From positions 14,042,001-14,106,000 of the forward strand of contig BSWB01000008.1 of the NCBI GenBank assembly GCA_033239125.1: a stretch of 64,000 bases of DNA, given 5' to 3'. The notes below the pieces were generated by a model that saw only the letters and a program-made list of their open reading frames with translations, was not told the origin of the DNA and did no database searches. Shown here piece by piece: positions 33,274 to 42,883 of the stretch. A program made the translations under genes and the position numbers. Numbering within the stretch: position 1 is the stretch's first letter; every line of letters begins with the position of its first letter. The DNA comes from Fagopyrum homotropicum (Eukaryota > Streptophyta > Magnoliopsida > Caryophyllales > Polygonaceae).

Positions 33274-33475
33274 CACGCCCTGAATTACGGTCGTGGAGAA
33301 GTCCACGCTCTAAACCACGGCCGTGGACTTGGCATTATGAACGTGGATTTGAGTTTCGAGCACTACAGTAAGTTACACGGCCTAAATTACGGTCGTGGAA
33401 GTCACAAGGTACCGTAATCCGTTTCCACGCTCTAAACCACGGTCGTGGAATGCTATGAGACCGTGATTTAGGCGA
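33274..33475. repeat. Dyad-unit array upstream of B TATA
   Basis: A 23-bp unit recurs four times at 33274-33296, 33304-33326, 33376-33398 and 33426-33448: CACGCYCTAAA (or CACGGCCTAAA) immediately followed by YYACGGYCGTGG. Units three and four are each followed, 13-15 bp on, by ACCGTAAT or ACCGTGAT. The 3' LTR repeats the layout at 50134-50156, 50164-50186, 50236-50258 and 50286-50308. Confidence 0.88.
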
Positions 33476-34021
33476 TCTTTTGACGTGTCATTAATTGCCA
33501 CACATTTACATAATGGGCCTGGACGGTAACTTTTCCTCGTCTTATAAAAAGGCCAAAAAAGAGAGTTTAGGGGACGGCCGCTTACCCTTGCTTTTAACAT
33601 TCTTACCTAGGGTTGATTGGAGATCGCCGAGAGTTGCGGAAACGCCAGATTATTGAAGATTGGAGGTTGCTCACAACGAAGGTTTAGCCTTTTTCTTAGG
33701 TTTTGATATTGAAGACGGATTGACATCCCGTTCTTCGTATTTGCCTTAGATCATTGTGAGATTTTGTGTTATATATTCTAAATCCATTAACATTACTTCT
33801 TGTGTTTCGGATTTGAGATTGGGTTTGAAGTTTTATTGAGTATTCGAGGGTTTTCATCTTCTATTCTTCTTAAATTGAATATTGATATCATGACAATGGT
33901 TATTGGCTAAAACCCTTTTGCAATTCTAAGGTGAAGGGTTGATAGTTGTGGCTTAGATAATGATAGATCGATCGTAATTTGATTGGACCCTGAGAGTTAG
34001 AGAAATATTGTCGACGAACCT

Positions 34022-34080
34022 AAATCACGGACTGTTCTTAGGTTTTCACGGCCGTGGTTCTCAAGATCTACCCGTGATTT
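34022..34080 (+). other. Palindrome-loop hairpin in B LTR
   Basis: Outer stem AAATCACGG/CCGTGATTT (9 perfect pairs); the inner stem GTTCTT with CAAGATC is imperfect; loop CACGGCCGTG at 34047-34056. Half-site centres lie 23.5 and 22.5 bp from the palindrome centre. The copy in the 3' LTR starts near 50878. Confidence 0.78.
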
Positions 34081-34670
34081 ACCTTAGTTTACGAACTTTG
34101 CTTTTACTTTAATCCAAAGTTAAAGATTAGCTTTAACCTAGTCTTGGCTTGTCTTTTCTAGGTAGTAGTGAGACTCAACATCCTCTATTTCGGTTTCGAG
34201 TGTCACAATATTAACCGTTTGAGTTTATCTTGATCCTTGGGTTACAACTTTGGGTATTTGAGATCAATTCTAGTCCTTAGATCCTTTCTATACTGCAGCC
34301 TCAACAACCTTTATAGAGAGTTCTTTTGATTAGACATATAAGGTTTTGGAACTTCACCGTACATTACCTTACCTTAGCATACCTTTACAATTCTCTACTA
34401 TGTCCTTATATCTATAATATGTCTTGAATCGATTGCCACAATTGGATACCTGGATCTTTAGGGTTGCTGTTTTCCCCAATATATGCAAAGCTTTACATTT
34501 CACTTGCTTGATTACTTGACACTGATTTTGTTTCACCAACTCCCTGTGATCGATACTCTGGAATACTTGCTAATCTACGCCGATCCGTACACTGCGGGTT
34601 CGCTTGCTTTTATTCTAGTTTTATAAATTTAAGACTTGATTGCACGCACGTTTTAGGGCAAACAAGTTTT

Positions 34671-34687
34671 TGGCGCCGTTGCCGGGG
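34671..34687 (+). other. Primer-binding site of B
   Basis: TGGCGCCGTTGCCGGGG on the plus strand, 6 nt after the 5' LTR end. Confidence 0.88.
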
Positions 34688-34785
34688 AATTGGTCAAGAC
34701 CAAACTTCGGTTTTCGGTTGTCGAGCTTGGGAGCTTTGCTCTTGTTATTTGATATCTCTTTTGAGTGCTATTTGTAGGTTCTCTT

Positions 34786-36937
34786 AGGTATATACGCAGG
34801 TCTAGATCCAACAAAGACCTCGTACCTTTTGATCCGGAACTTGAGAAAACTCTTAGGAAGAAAGCTAAAGAAAGGAAGATGGTTGAAAATAGAGAGAGGG
34901 ATTTCCAAGCGGAGTTAGAGGAGTCTCAAGCTCAATATAGGTTGAGTGAGAAGGCTCGTAAGGAAGAAGCGGAGCGTCATCAATTCCAAATTGATGAGCT
35001 CAAAGCTATGACGTTGGACATGAAGTTGGAGCTGAATGGTGCTAAGAAGAAGAAGGTCAAGAAACCAACTAAGTCCATTAGAGTGGAATCATCCGATGAT
35101 GAAGAATTTGATCCGGATATGCCACCGCTAGAGGAGATTGATCCAATGATCAATCTAGTCCGGAATGATCCAATACCGGCCGCCAATCTTCGTATCCCAG
35201 CTGGGGGTGCGAGAGCCGCTCGTGTAGATGAGGAGCCAAGAACTCTTGGATAAAGGATGGATCCGATTCAGCAACCATGCCGTCTAGGTGTGAACTTTGA
35301 AGCTGAAGATATTCAAGGGTTTAGCTTTAACCTGCAGGTTATTACCATGTTCGCCAAAGCCAATTTGGAGGAACGAGTGCTGAATCTCCACACCAACATT
35401 TACAGAACTTTGAGATTCTAATGGAGACAATGAAACCAAAGAATGCAACCACCAACAACTACAAGATCAAGCCATTCTTCTTCTCTTTGAAAGGGAAGGC
35501 TTTATCTTGGTTTCAAGCTCTTCCAAATGGAAGACTCAACATATGGGAGGATCTATCTTCGGAGTTCCTAACCAAATTCTTTCCGCCATCCAAGACAGCG
35601 AAGTTAAGAGGTAAAATCAATGCTTTTTCTATGAAATCTAATGAAAGTTTGTCTTAGTCTTGGAAAAGGTTTCAGGATCTATTATTGGATTGCCCACACC
35701 ATGGCATTTCCAAGTTAGAGTTGCTAGAGATATATTACAAGGGGCTGGATGTGGAAACACAATTCAAGCTCCAATCCCTTTCATGTGGCACATTCATGGA
35801 CATGAGGGAAGATGACGCTTGGGACTTCATTGAGAAGCAAGCCCGAGTCATTGAGAAGTATTCCACCGAAAGGCGGAAGCTATCCGAGTAGAGCAAGGAG
35901 CGAAGCTAACACAAGCTGCGCAAACTCAAATCTTTTCTCTCAACACCGAGATTAAAGAGTTGAAGGAAGTCATTAAAGCTGGCTTTCAAAAGCCTAAGGA
36001 GCAAGATGTTGGATACTTAGGAAACAACAACAATTATCAAGGGAATGAGAACACCAACCGCAACAGCCGGAACAACAACCGGAACAATAATTGGAACAAC
36101 AATCGGAATTCAAACAACAATTCGCGTTCCAATCAACAACAAAATTCCGGTAATTCTTATCCCAATTCAGGAAATTCACTAACACCACCATCTTCTTCTT
36201 CCATTCCTTTGAAAATCCAGGGACAAGGATCTAATAGCTCAAGCACTTCGGGAAAGGAGAAACCCGATCCCATGCTGGAAACGATCTTGGGAAAGCTTCA
36301 AGGACTAGAGAATCACATCACTAAGGTTGATGAAGCTCAAAAAGTTTTAGAAAACCAAATGTTCAACAATGTTGAGGAAGTTCCTATAAACCAAGGAAAA
36401 CTTCCTGGAAAGACGGAGGACAACCCGAAGGGAAGGGTGATGGCTATCACAACTAGGAGCGGAGCAACAACTACCGACCCGCAGCCTAAGTTTGTTGAAA
36501 TTCCCGTCGAAAAGGAGAAGGAAAAGGGGAAGGAGAAGGAAGACATCTACATTCCTCCTCCAGCTTACAAACCTCCCCTACCATTCCCACAATCTAGAGC
36601 AAGAGCGGGTCTAGACAAGCAATTCGGTAAGTTCATTGAACTCATGAGCAAACTGCACATTAACATACCTTTCATTGATGCACTTGTAGGTATGCCCGCT
36701 TACGGGAAGTTCTTAAAGGAGATCCTCTCTAACAAGAGGAAGCTGGAAGACTTTGGAGAAGTCAAGATGAGTTCGGAATCATCGGACCTCATCAAAACAA
36801 TGAAGGAAAAGATGCCCCCAAAGCTGAAGGATCCAAGGTCATTTTGTATTCCAATTGGAGTGGGAGAAGTCACTTATGATGCATTATGTGACTTGGGAGC
36901 AAGCGTTAGCATCATCCCGCTTGCCTTATGCAGGTAA
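34786..36937 (+). pseudogene. gag: B gag and start of protease
   Basis: Homologous to C gag (RYIRRSRSNKDLVPFDPELE matches C's start), but the position of C's initiator ATG is ATA here (34792-34794), so the usual start is lost. Gag domain pieces: FSLKGKALSWFQALPNGRLN, LDCPHHGISKLELLEIYYKG. A long Asn/Arg-rich tract is at 36027-36150 and no zinc knuckle. Protease DLGASVSIIPLA is near 36891. Stops at about 35254, 35656, 35889 and 36938 plus frameshifts make it a pseudogene. Confidence 0.87.
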
Positions 36938-39668
36938 ATCGGTTTAGGTGAACCTAAACCGGTGAAGATGACGTTATACATGGCGGATTGATCCATAACT
37001 CGACCCGTCAGTATCATTGAGGACGTCCCAGTCAAGCTTGGTAAGTTCTATGTTCCAATAGATTTTGTTGTGCTTGACATTCCTGTAGATAGTCCGGTCC
37101 CGATCATACTCGGAAGACCGTTTCTTGCAACATCCGGTTGTATGGTGGATTGCAAGAATGCTAGACTTGCCTTCAACATAGGAGAAGAGAAGGTAGAGTT
37201 TGTTCTTTCCACTATGGTGAGAGAGCCAGCTCTTGGAGAAGATATGTTTCTATGACGAGGAGGCATCTAGAGAGGAAGTAAGCTCGATTCTATTCAAGGA
37301 TCCATTGCAAAAGGTTATCACCATAAGCATTATGGAGAAAGGAGAAGAAGAGGATTGCAATGAGGAAATTGAAGCCTTGGAGGAGCTAAAGGAAGTGCAT
37401 GAAGAAGAGTTTGAAAAACTCTACTATGGGTCAGACAACGTGAGGAAGCACGGCCAGTCGTGCTATTCCACGGCCGTGGTTTCCACCAACATGACCGTAA
37501 TCAGCTATTCGGAGGACTCCAGTAAGTTACACGGCCAAAACCACGGCCGTGGAACTACCAGTGGTGCCGTAATTGACTTCCACGCCCTAAACCATGGCTG
37601 TGGAAGTAACAGTGGTGCCGTGATTTTTGGAAATTTTGAGAACAATTACGTTCTTTCCATCAATGCTCTTGAGTCTTCTTCAATAACTCATATACCCTTA
37701 GAGACTTTTATATAGCATTGAACACTCCTCAAGAGGCATTAGAGACTCCAATGGTGATGGAATTGAAGCTACTTTCCACACATCTTAGGTACGCATTTCT
37801 AGGAACTAATTCTACTTTTCCGGTAATTGTTAGTTCCGATTTAAGCGAAGATGAACATAGTAAACTTATGGTTGTTCTAAGGAAACATAGGAAAGCCTTA
37901 GGTTACACTATAAAGGATCTTGTACGAATTAAACCTTCATTATGCATGCACAAGATCCTAATAGAAGAAGATTTTAGGCCTTCGCAGCAACCTCAACGAC
38001 GGTTAAACCCGATCATGAAGGAGGTTGTCAAGAAAGAAATTCTTAAGCTACTTGATGTAGGTATCATCTATCCTATCTCCGATAGCAAGTGGGTGAGTCT
38101 CGTACAAGTTGTTCCAAAGAAGGGGGGAATGACGGTTATCACCAACAAGAACAATGAACTCATTCCTACAAGAACCGTGACTGGATGGAGGATGTGCATT
38201 GATAACCGGAAGCTAAACAATGCAACTAGGAAGGATCATTTCCCATTACCCTTCATTGATCAAATGCTTGAAAGGTTAGCACAACATTCTCATTTTTGCT
38301 ATCTTGACGGTTATAGTGGCTTCTTTCAGATTCCGATCCATCCGGACGATCAAGAGAAGACCACATTCACATGCCCGTGGGGTACGTTTGCTTATAGGAG
38401 AATGCCGTTCGGGATTTGTAACGCCCCAACCATCTTTCAAAGGTGCATGATGACTATCTTCTCGGAGTACATAGAGGAGATCATGGAGGTTTTCATGGAT
38501 GACTTTTCTGTTTATGGCTCCTCTTTTGATAATTGTCTTTCTAACCTTTCTCTTGTGCTACAAAGGTGTGAAGACACTAACCTAGTTCTTAATTGGGAGA
38601 AGTGTTAATTCATGGTGAAGGAAGACATTGTACTCAGACACTTGATCTCTAATAGAGGGATTGAGGTAGATAAGGCTAAGATAAAGACCATAGAAAAGCT
38701 CCCTCCTCCATCTTCGGTGAAGGGGATAAGGAGCTTTCTAGGACATGCTGGATTTTATAGACGTTTTATCAAGGACTTTTCTAAGATATCAAAACCGCTT
38801 ACTAATCTATTGATGAAGGATGCAGTTTTTGATTTCTCGCAGGATTGTTTAGACGCGTTTCATAAGATTTGAGAAGCTCTAATCTCAGCCCCGATCATCC
38901 AACCTCCGGACTGGAATATCCTGTTCGAGGTTATGTGTGATGCAAGTGACGTAGCTATTGGAACTGTGCTTGGGCAAAAGAAGGAGGGCTGAACCCATGC
39001 TATCTATTACGCTAGCAAGACGCTAGATGAAGCGCATCTTAACTACGCCACAACTGAAAAAGAATTCTTATCTATTGTTTATGCCTTTGAAGAGTTTCGT
39101 TCTTATCTTGTAGGTGCAAAGGTGATTGTATACATGGATCATGCTGCGATCCGGTATCTACTTGCAAAGAAGGATGCGAAACCAAGGCTGATTAGATGGA
39201 TTCTTCTCCTACAAGAATTCGATCTAGAGATCCGTGACAAGAAAGGTTCGGAAAATTCTGTTGTGGATCATTTGAGTCGTCTACCACATCTAGAAGACGA
39301 CAGTCTACCTATAGATGACTCCTTTCCGGACGAGCATTTACACATCATAGAGGAGTGCATCGACAAGATAACTAAAGGTAACGAACCATGGTTTGCTGAT
39401 TTTGTTAACTATTTGGTTTGCCAGGAAATACCTCCCGGACTATCCTATGCACAAAGGAAAAATTTCTTTAAGGATGTCCGGGAATACTTTTGGAATGAAC
39501 CTCTACTCTTCAAAAGAGGTCCCGACGGCATCATTCCAAGATGTGTGCCGGAAGACGAGATGCAAAGCGTCATCCGTCATTGTCATTCACTACCTTGTGG
39601 AGGACACGCTAGCTCAAACAAAACTAGCGTTAAGGTATTGCAATCTGGTTTCTTTTGGCCTACTTTAT
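36938..39668 (+). pseudogene. pol: B pol: protease end, RT, RNase H, integrase N-terminus
   Basis: Protease remainder (PVPIILGRPFLATSGCMVDC), a linker carrying dyad repeats (37440-37630), RT with KWVSLVQVVPKKGGMTV, MCIDNRKLNNATRKDHFPLP, CYLDGYSGFFQIPIHPDDQE and the catalytic FMDDFSVYG, then RNase H (YMDHAAIRYLLAKKDAKPRL) and the integrase zinc-finger start (HCHSLPCGGHASS). Stops at about 36989, 38606, 38870 and 38990 break it. It ends at GFFWPT, after which the integrase core is missing. Confidence 0.9.
37519..37630. repeat. LTR-like dyad block inside B pol linker
   Basis: A block of about 110 bp beginning CAGTAAGTTACACGGCC, with dyads CCACGGCCGTGG (37541-37552) and CCATGGCTGTGG and downstream ACCGTAAT/CCGTGATTTT-like half sites. 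It matches the U3 block at 33366-33475 in order and spacing. It is in frame in pol (SKLHGQNHGRGTTSGAVIDF). Confidence 0.82.
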
Positions 39669-39809
39669 CTAATCAATCATGTTTTTCCCCATGGCGTAGT
39701 TGAAGTATGGGGTGAAAAGAGTGGAAGTTTCAAGGTGAACGGCCAACGACTTAAGAAGTATACACCGGAGCTCCAAGCTGAGGACTTCGCACCCACCACA
39801 CTCGAATAG
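39669..39809 (+). pseudogene. B integrase C-terminal remnant
   Basis: After the deletion, a different frame gives NHVFPHGVVEVWGEKSGSFK and VNGQRLKKYTPELQAED, the very end of integrase, stopping at 39809. The catalytic D,D,E core (about 300 residues in C) is absent. Confidence 0.85.
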
Positions 39810-39850
39810 ATGCAAGTAAGGTCTAGCTACGGACCTAAAACAAGCGCTTA

Positions 39851-39866
39851 TTGGGAGGCAACCCAA
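39851..39866 (+). other. HP1 hairpin of B
   Basis: TTGGG / AGGCAA / CCCAA, 42 nt after the pol stop. AAGCGCTTA precedes it. Confidence 0.8.
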
Positions 39867-40023
39867 GGTATCACACTTATGCTTTTGTTTTTCATTCTTA
39901 GATTAGATTAGTTCAGTCGTTTTTGCTTTGTTTTGCCCTCGATACCTCCCGGTATGTCGTGTTTTTGGATGTAGGAGCAATGGAATAGGTAATGGAAGGA
40001 GAAAAAGTTGGAAGGGATTGACG

Positions 40024-40632
40024 AAACTTGGATTTTGGCACATTACAGAGAGTTACACGCCCTAAACCACGGTCGTGGAAGCTACTGTGACCGTAATTCT
40101 TCCAAAATCTGAGAAAAATCACCAAAACCACGGTTCCGTACAATTCCACGGCCGTGGAACACCCCGAGTGACCGTGATTTTCCAAAAATTTTACGGTCAC
40201 TATATAAACCACCTTCCTTCACAAAAACAACACAAAACTTCCAAACCACGCCCCTTTCGCCAAAACCACTCCCCCTCTCTCAAATCTTCGTTCGGAGTCC
40301 GATTCGAACGATTCTTGAGCCTAAAGTGAAGCAAATTCGATCATCTACAAGATCCAATAAAAAATTCGAGTGAACAATCCCTGTAGAAGACGGAATTTTG
40401 GATTTTAAGAATCCGAAACCTAGGTTTTTCTTCTCTGTCTCTACTTTGTCGATTTGGCTCAATTCTTGCAAGATTTTTAGGATAACTGATTGGAACTGGA
40501 ATTGAAATTAGTCTAGGACTGTGTCTGCCGAATTTGGTGTGATTTGGTTGAGATTTGAGAAAAACAGAACCGAACCACGGTCCTTGTAGATTCCACAGCC
40601 GTGGTTTTTGTAGAACAGACCGTGATTTTCCC
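40024..40632. repeat. Dyad units in leader of B's extra ORF
   Basis: CACGCCCTAAA followed by CCACGGTCGTGG at about 40049-40079 with downstream ACCGTAATT; a tripartite half/CCACGGCCGTGG/half unit at about 40127-40185; and another just before the ATG (ACCACGGTCC, CCACAGCCGTGG, GACCGTGATT) at about 40574-40628. The first block again begins ACAGAGAGTTACACG, like the LTR block. Confidence 0.83.
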
Positions 40633-40638
40633 TCTGCA

Positions 40639-42174
40639 ATGGATTTGTTTAGGAGAAAGTCGACTAGGAACAAGAAGAGGAAAGGTGACACTTCCTCTTC
40701 TTCCCAAGTACCCCCTAGTGAGCCACCATCACCCCCACCTCGTAGAATTCCAACCATCCATGAGGATTATCTCGATGCCTTAGAAAGGATTGAGAAGAGG
40801 GCGGTCATAGGACCACACTACTTAGTGCTTGAGGAGCTAGAACCGCTGAATGTAGTGAATGACTTGACATGGCTTTTAGATAGAGCCGGTTTGATTGTCT
40901 TCTCAGTTATTCGAGAAGATGCTTATGAGGAGATTACTAGGGAGTTCGTCACTTCCTTTGAATATAACACCGTCAATAGGACAATTTCTTTTAGGTTGAT
41001 GGAGGAGAACTATGAGTTCTCAATATTGCAGTTTGGAGCCTTCTTTGGGTTCCAAGAGACCTTCAATGGTCGTTTTCCTAGTGGTGTACACGCTAAGGAC
41101 TTTTGGGAGGATATATCCATGATCTATGCTAGTGAGGACCGTTGGCAACCGGCCGACACCAAGGCTAAGCTCATCTATCACTTAGCCTTGAAGATAGCTC
41201 ATAGGGTTCTTTCCGAGTGCCTTTTCCCTAGGACCGAAACCCCTCAAAAGATCAAAACCGATGAGCTTTTCCTCCTTTATTCTATGCTCCATGGTAGACC
41301 TGCTGATTGTGCTACCCTCCTAGTCTCCACTATGAGTAAATTGAAGAACAAGAGAGCCGGTAACATAGGGTATGGTGGTATGGTTACACACATTTCCACG
41401 CAGCTAGGGATAGACTTTTCTGCCTGCACTAAGATAGCGGCGAGACCTTTGGGTCTCAATAGCCTCATGACTAGAGGTATCATCTTTCCTAGACACCGCG
41501 GTCCACCTACCGCTGGTATGCCTTGGGAGGAGATAGGAGGTAGATGCATTTCTTGGCTCCCCGAGTATTCCATTATGGCCGGACGCTATAACTGGAAGCA
41601 GACTTTCGCTGCCATGCATGCGAATAGGCTAGTAGCACCTCCCTATGTACCCGATGAGGTTCCTGCTGCAGATGTTGAAGAGGAGGTAGGAGGAGGTGAT
41701 GGTTTTGAGAGAGGAGGTGATGAGCAGGAGTTTGGCACTTTTCCGGATCAGCCGGCACACTTCCCTGACCCTCCTAGACGTTCCCCACGACCTACCGGAC
41801 CTTCTGGAGCCTCTTCCTCTCGCCGTGCTAGCGTGAGTGAGAGGCCGACTTGGATGGACGCTCCTCCCGCTTGGTATGGGGCGCAACCTTCATGGATGGG
41901 AGCTCCACCTCCGTGGTATGATCAGACACTAGCAGCACCGACTCCCCAGGACGCACCAGCATGGTACGGTCAGCCACCAACTTGGTACGAGCAGCTACCA
42001 TCATGGGCCACCGACCTTTCTAAGAGAGTTGGAGACTTAGAGATCCACCGGGAGATGCAGGAGACACGGAGCCGGGAGCATGACGAGATGATGAGTGACA
42101 TCTACCGCCAGCAGTTCGGGCGGTACTATAGCCATGACTTCTGTCCATTTCCACCACCGCCTCCTCCGCAGTGA
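40639..42174 (+). CDS. Intact Athila extra ORF (B)
   Basis: An open frame of 511 codons from ATG 40639 (MDLFRRKSTRNKKRKGDTSS), placed after pol where Athila elements carry their so-called env-like ORF. Residues 1-20 are basic and could be a nuclear-localisation-like segment. A globular domain follows (about 35-310: PHYLVLEELEPLNVVNDLTW, NYEFSILQFGAFFGFQETFN), resembling the putative plant transposon protein / Athila ORF family. After an acidic Gly/Glu stretch the C-terminal third repeats Pro-x-Trp-(Tyr/Met) units (PTWMDAPPAWYGAQPSWMGA and on) and ends in Pro-rich sequence. I see no signal peptide or transmembrane helix. Its function is unknown. It is undamaged although gag-pol beside it is full of stops. 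Confidence 0.88.
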   Translation: MDLFRRKSTRNKKRKGDTSSSSQVPPSEPPSPPPRRIPTIHEDYLDALERIEKRAVIGPHYLVLEELEPLNVVNDLTWLLDRAGLIVFSVIREDAYEEITREFVTSFEYNTVNRTISFRLMEENYEFSILQFGAFFGFQETFNGRFPSGVHAKDFWEDISMIYASEDRWQPADTKAKLIYHLALKIAHRVLSECLFPRTETPQKIKTDELFLLYSMLHGRPADCATLLVSTMSKLKNKRAGNIGYGGMVTHISTQLGIDFSACTKIAARPLGLNSLMTRGIIFPRHRGPPTAGMPWEEIGGRCISWLPEYSIMAGRYNWKQTFAAMHANRLVAPPYVPDEVPAADVEEEVGGGDGFERGGDEQEFGTFPDQPAHFPDPPRRSPRPTGPSGASSSRRASVSERPTWMDAPPAWYGAQPSWMGAPPPWYDQTLAAPTPQDAPAWYGQPPTWYEQLPSWATDLSKRVGDLEIHREMQETRSREHDEMMSDIYRQQFGRYYSHDFCPFPPPPPPQ

Positions 42175-42261
42175 CGAGCTATGATGATTGACAGTTTCAG
42201 CCGTCCCACCACCGTCTAGTGAGTTCATTTTTCTTTTCTTCTTTTCTTTATTTCTTTTCGA

Positions 42262-42299
42262 ACATTGAGGACAATGTATATTTTAAGTATGGGGTGGGG
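42262..42299 (+). other. HP2 hairpin and G-rich tract of B
   Basis: ACATTG / AGGA / CAATGT at 42262-42277, then AAGTATGGGGTGGGG at 42285-42299, a duplicate of the PPT core located far from the LTR. Confidence 0.8.
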
Positions 42300-42883
42300 T
42301 GTGACTATTATGTGTAATAACTCTACTACATTTGCTTGCTTCTATCCATGACACTTTGCATGTTTCTTTTCTATAGTCACACATTTCATTATTGCATTGC
42401 ATGAAAAAGACTTTGAAAAACCCATAAAAATTTGAAAATTTTGAAAAATCTTGAAAAAGTTTTTGTGCTTCTAAGATTAGAGATGACTTCTATGATAGCT
42501 CTCTCTTGTGGAATGAATTTTTGATGACAATTGTATGCTTAAGCGGAATTATGAATTGAAAAGAAATTGAATGTGTTGTTTATCCTTTCTTGCAAGCTTC
42601 ATAATGTGAAAGTTTTATCAAAATCATATTGAGAAATTAAGGTTGAAATCACATGATGAGTTCTTATACTTCTTTATGAGATGACTAAGGCAATTCGATT
42701 TTCTTACTTCTTTCTTTGATCATCTAGCCCCTCAATAAAAGTAATTGCCTCTCTTACCTATCCGGGAATTTGGAGGAGTTGATATTTGGCATGTTTGATG
42801 TGGGAGGGCCATGAAAGAAAAATTTTGCATTCAAAGAATAGAACTAATAGGTTTGGGGAAGTCAATCATGACGATGAGTAACT
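42300..42883 (+). other. B 3' untranslated region
   Basis: AT-rich, no gene. With 49183-49818 it forms the B 3' UTR; the join at TAACT matches the equivalent sequence of C. Confidence 0.75.

Larger units (their letters stand above)
32974..34664 (+). repeat. 5' LTR of B
   Basis: TGTTAGCATGAAATATGGCG to TTTTAGGGCAAACA, 1691 bp. TATAAAAA is at 33543-33550. Four dyad units lie at 33274-33448 and the hairpin at 34022-34080. Confidence 0.94.

Noticed and set aside
40639..42174. True envelope gene
   Set aside because: No signal peptide, no transmembrane helix and no glycoprotein-like cysteine pattern; better described as an Athila extra ORF of unknown function.
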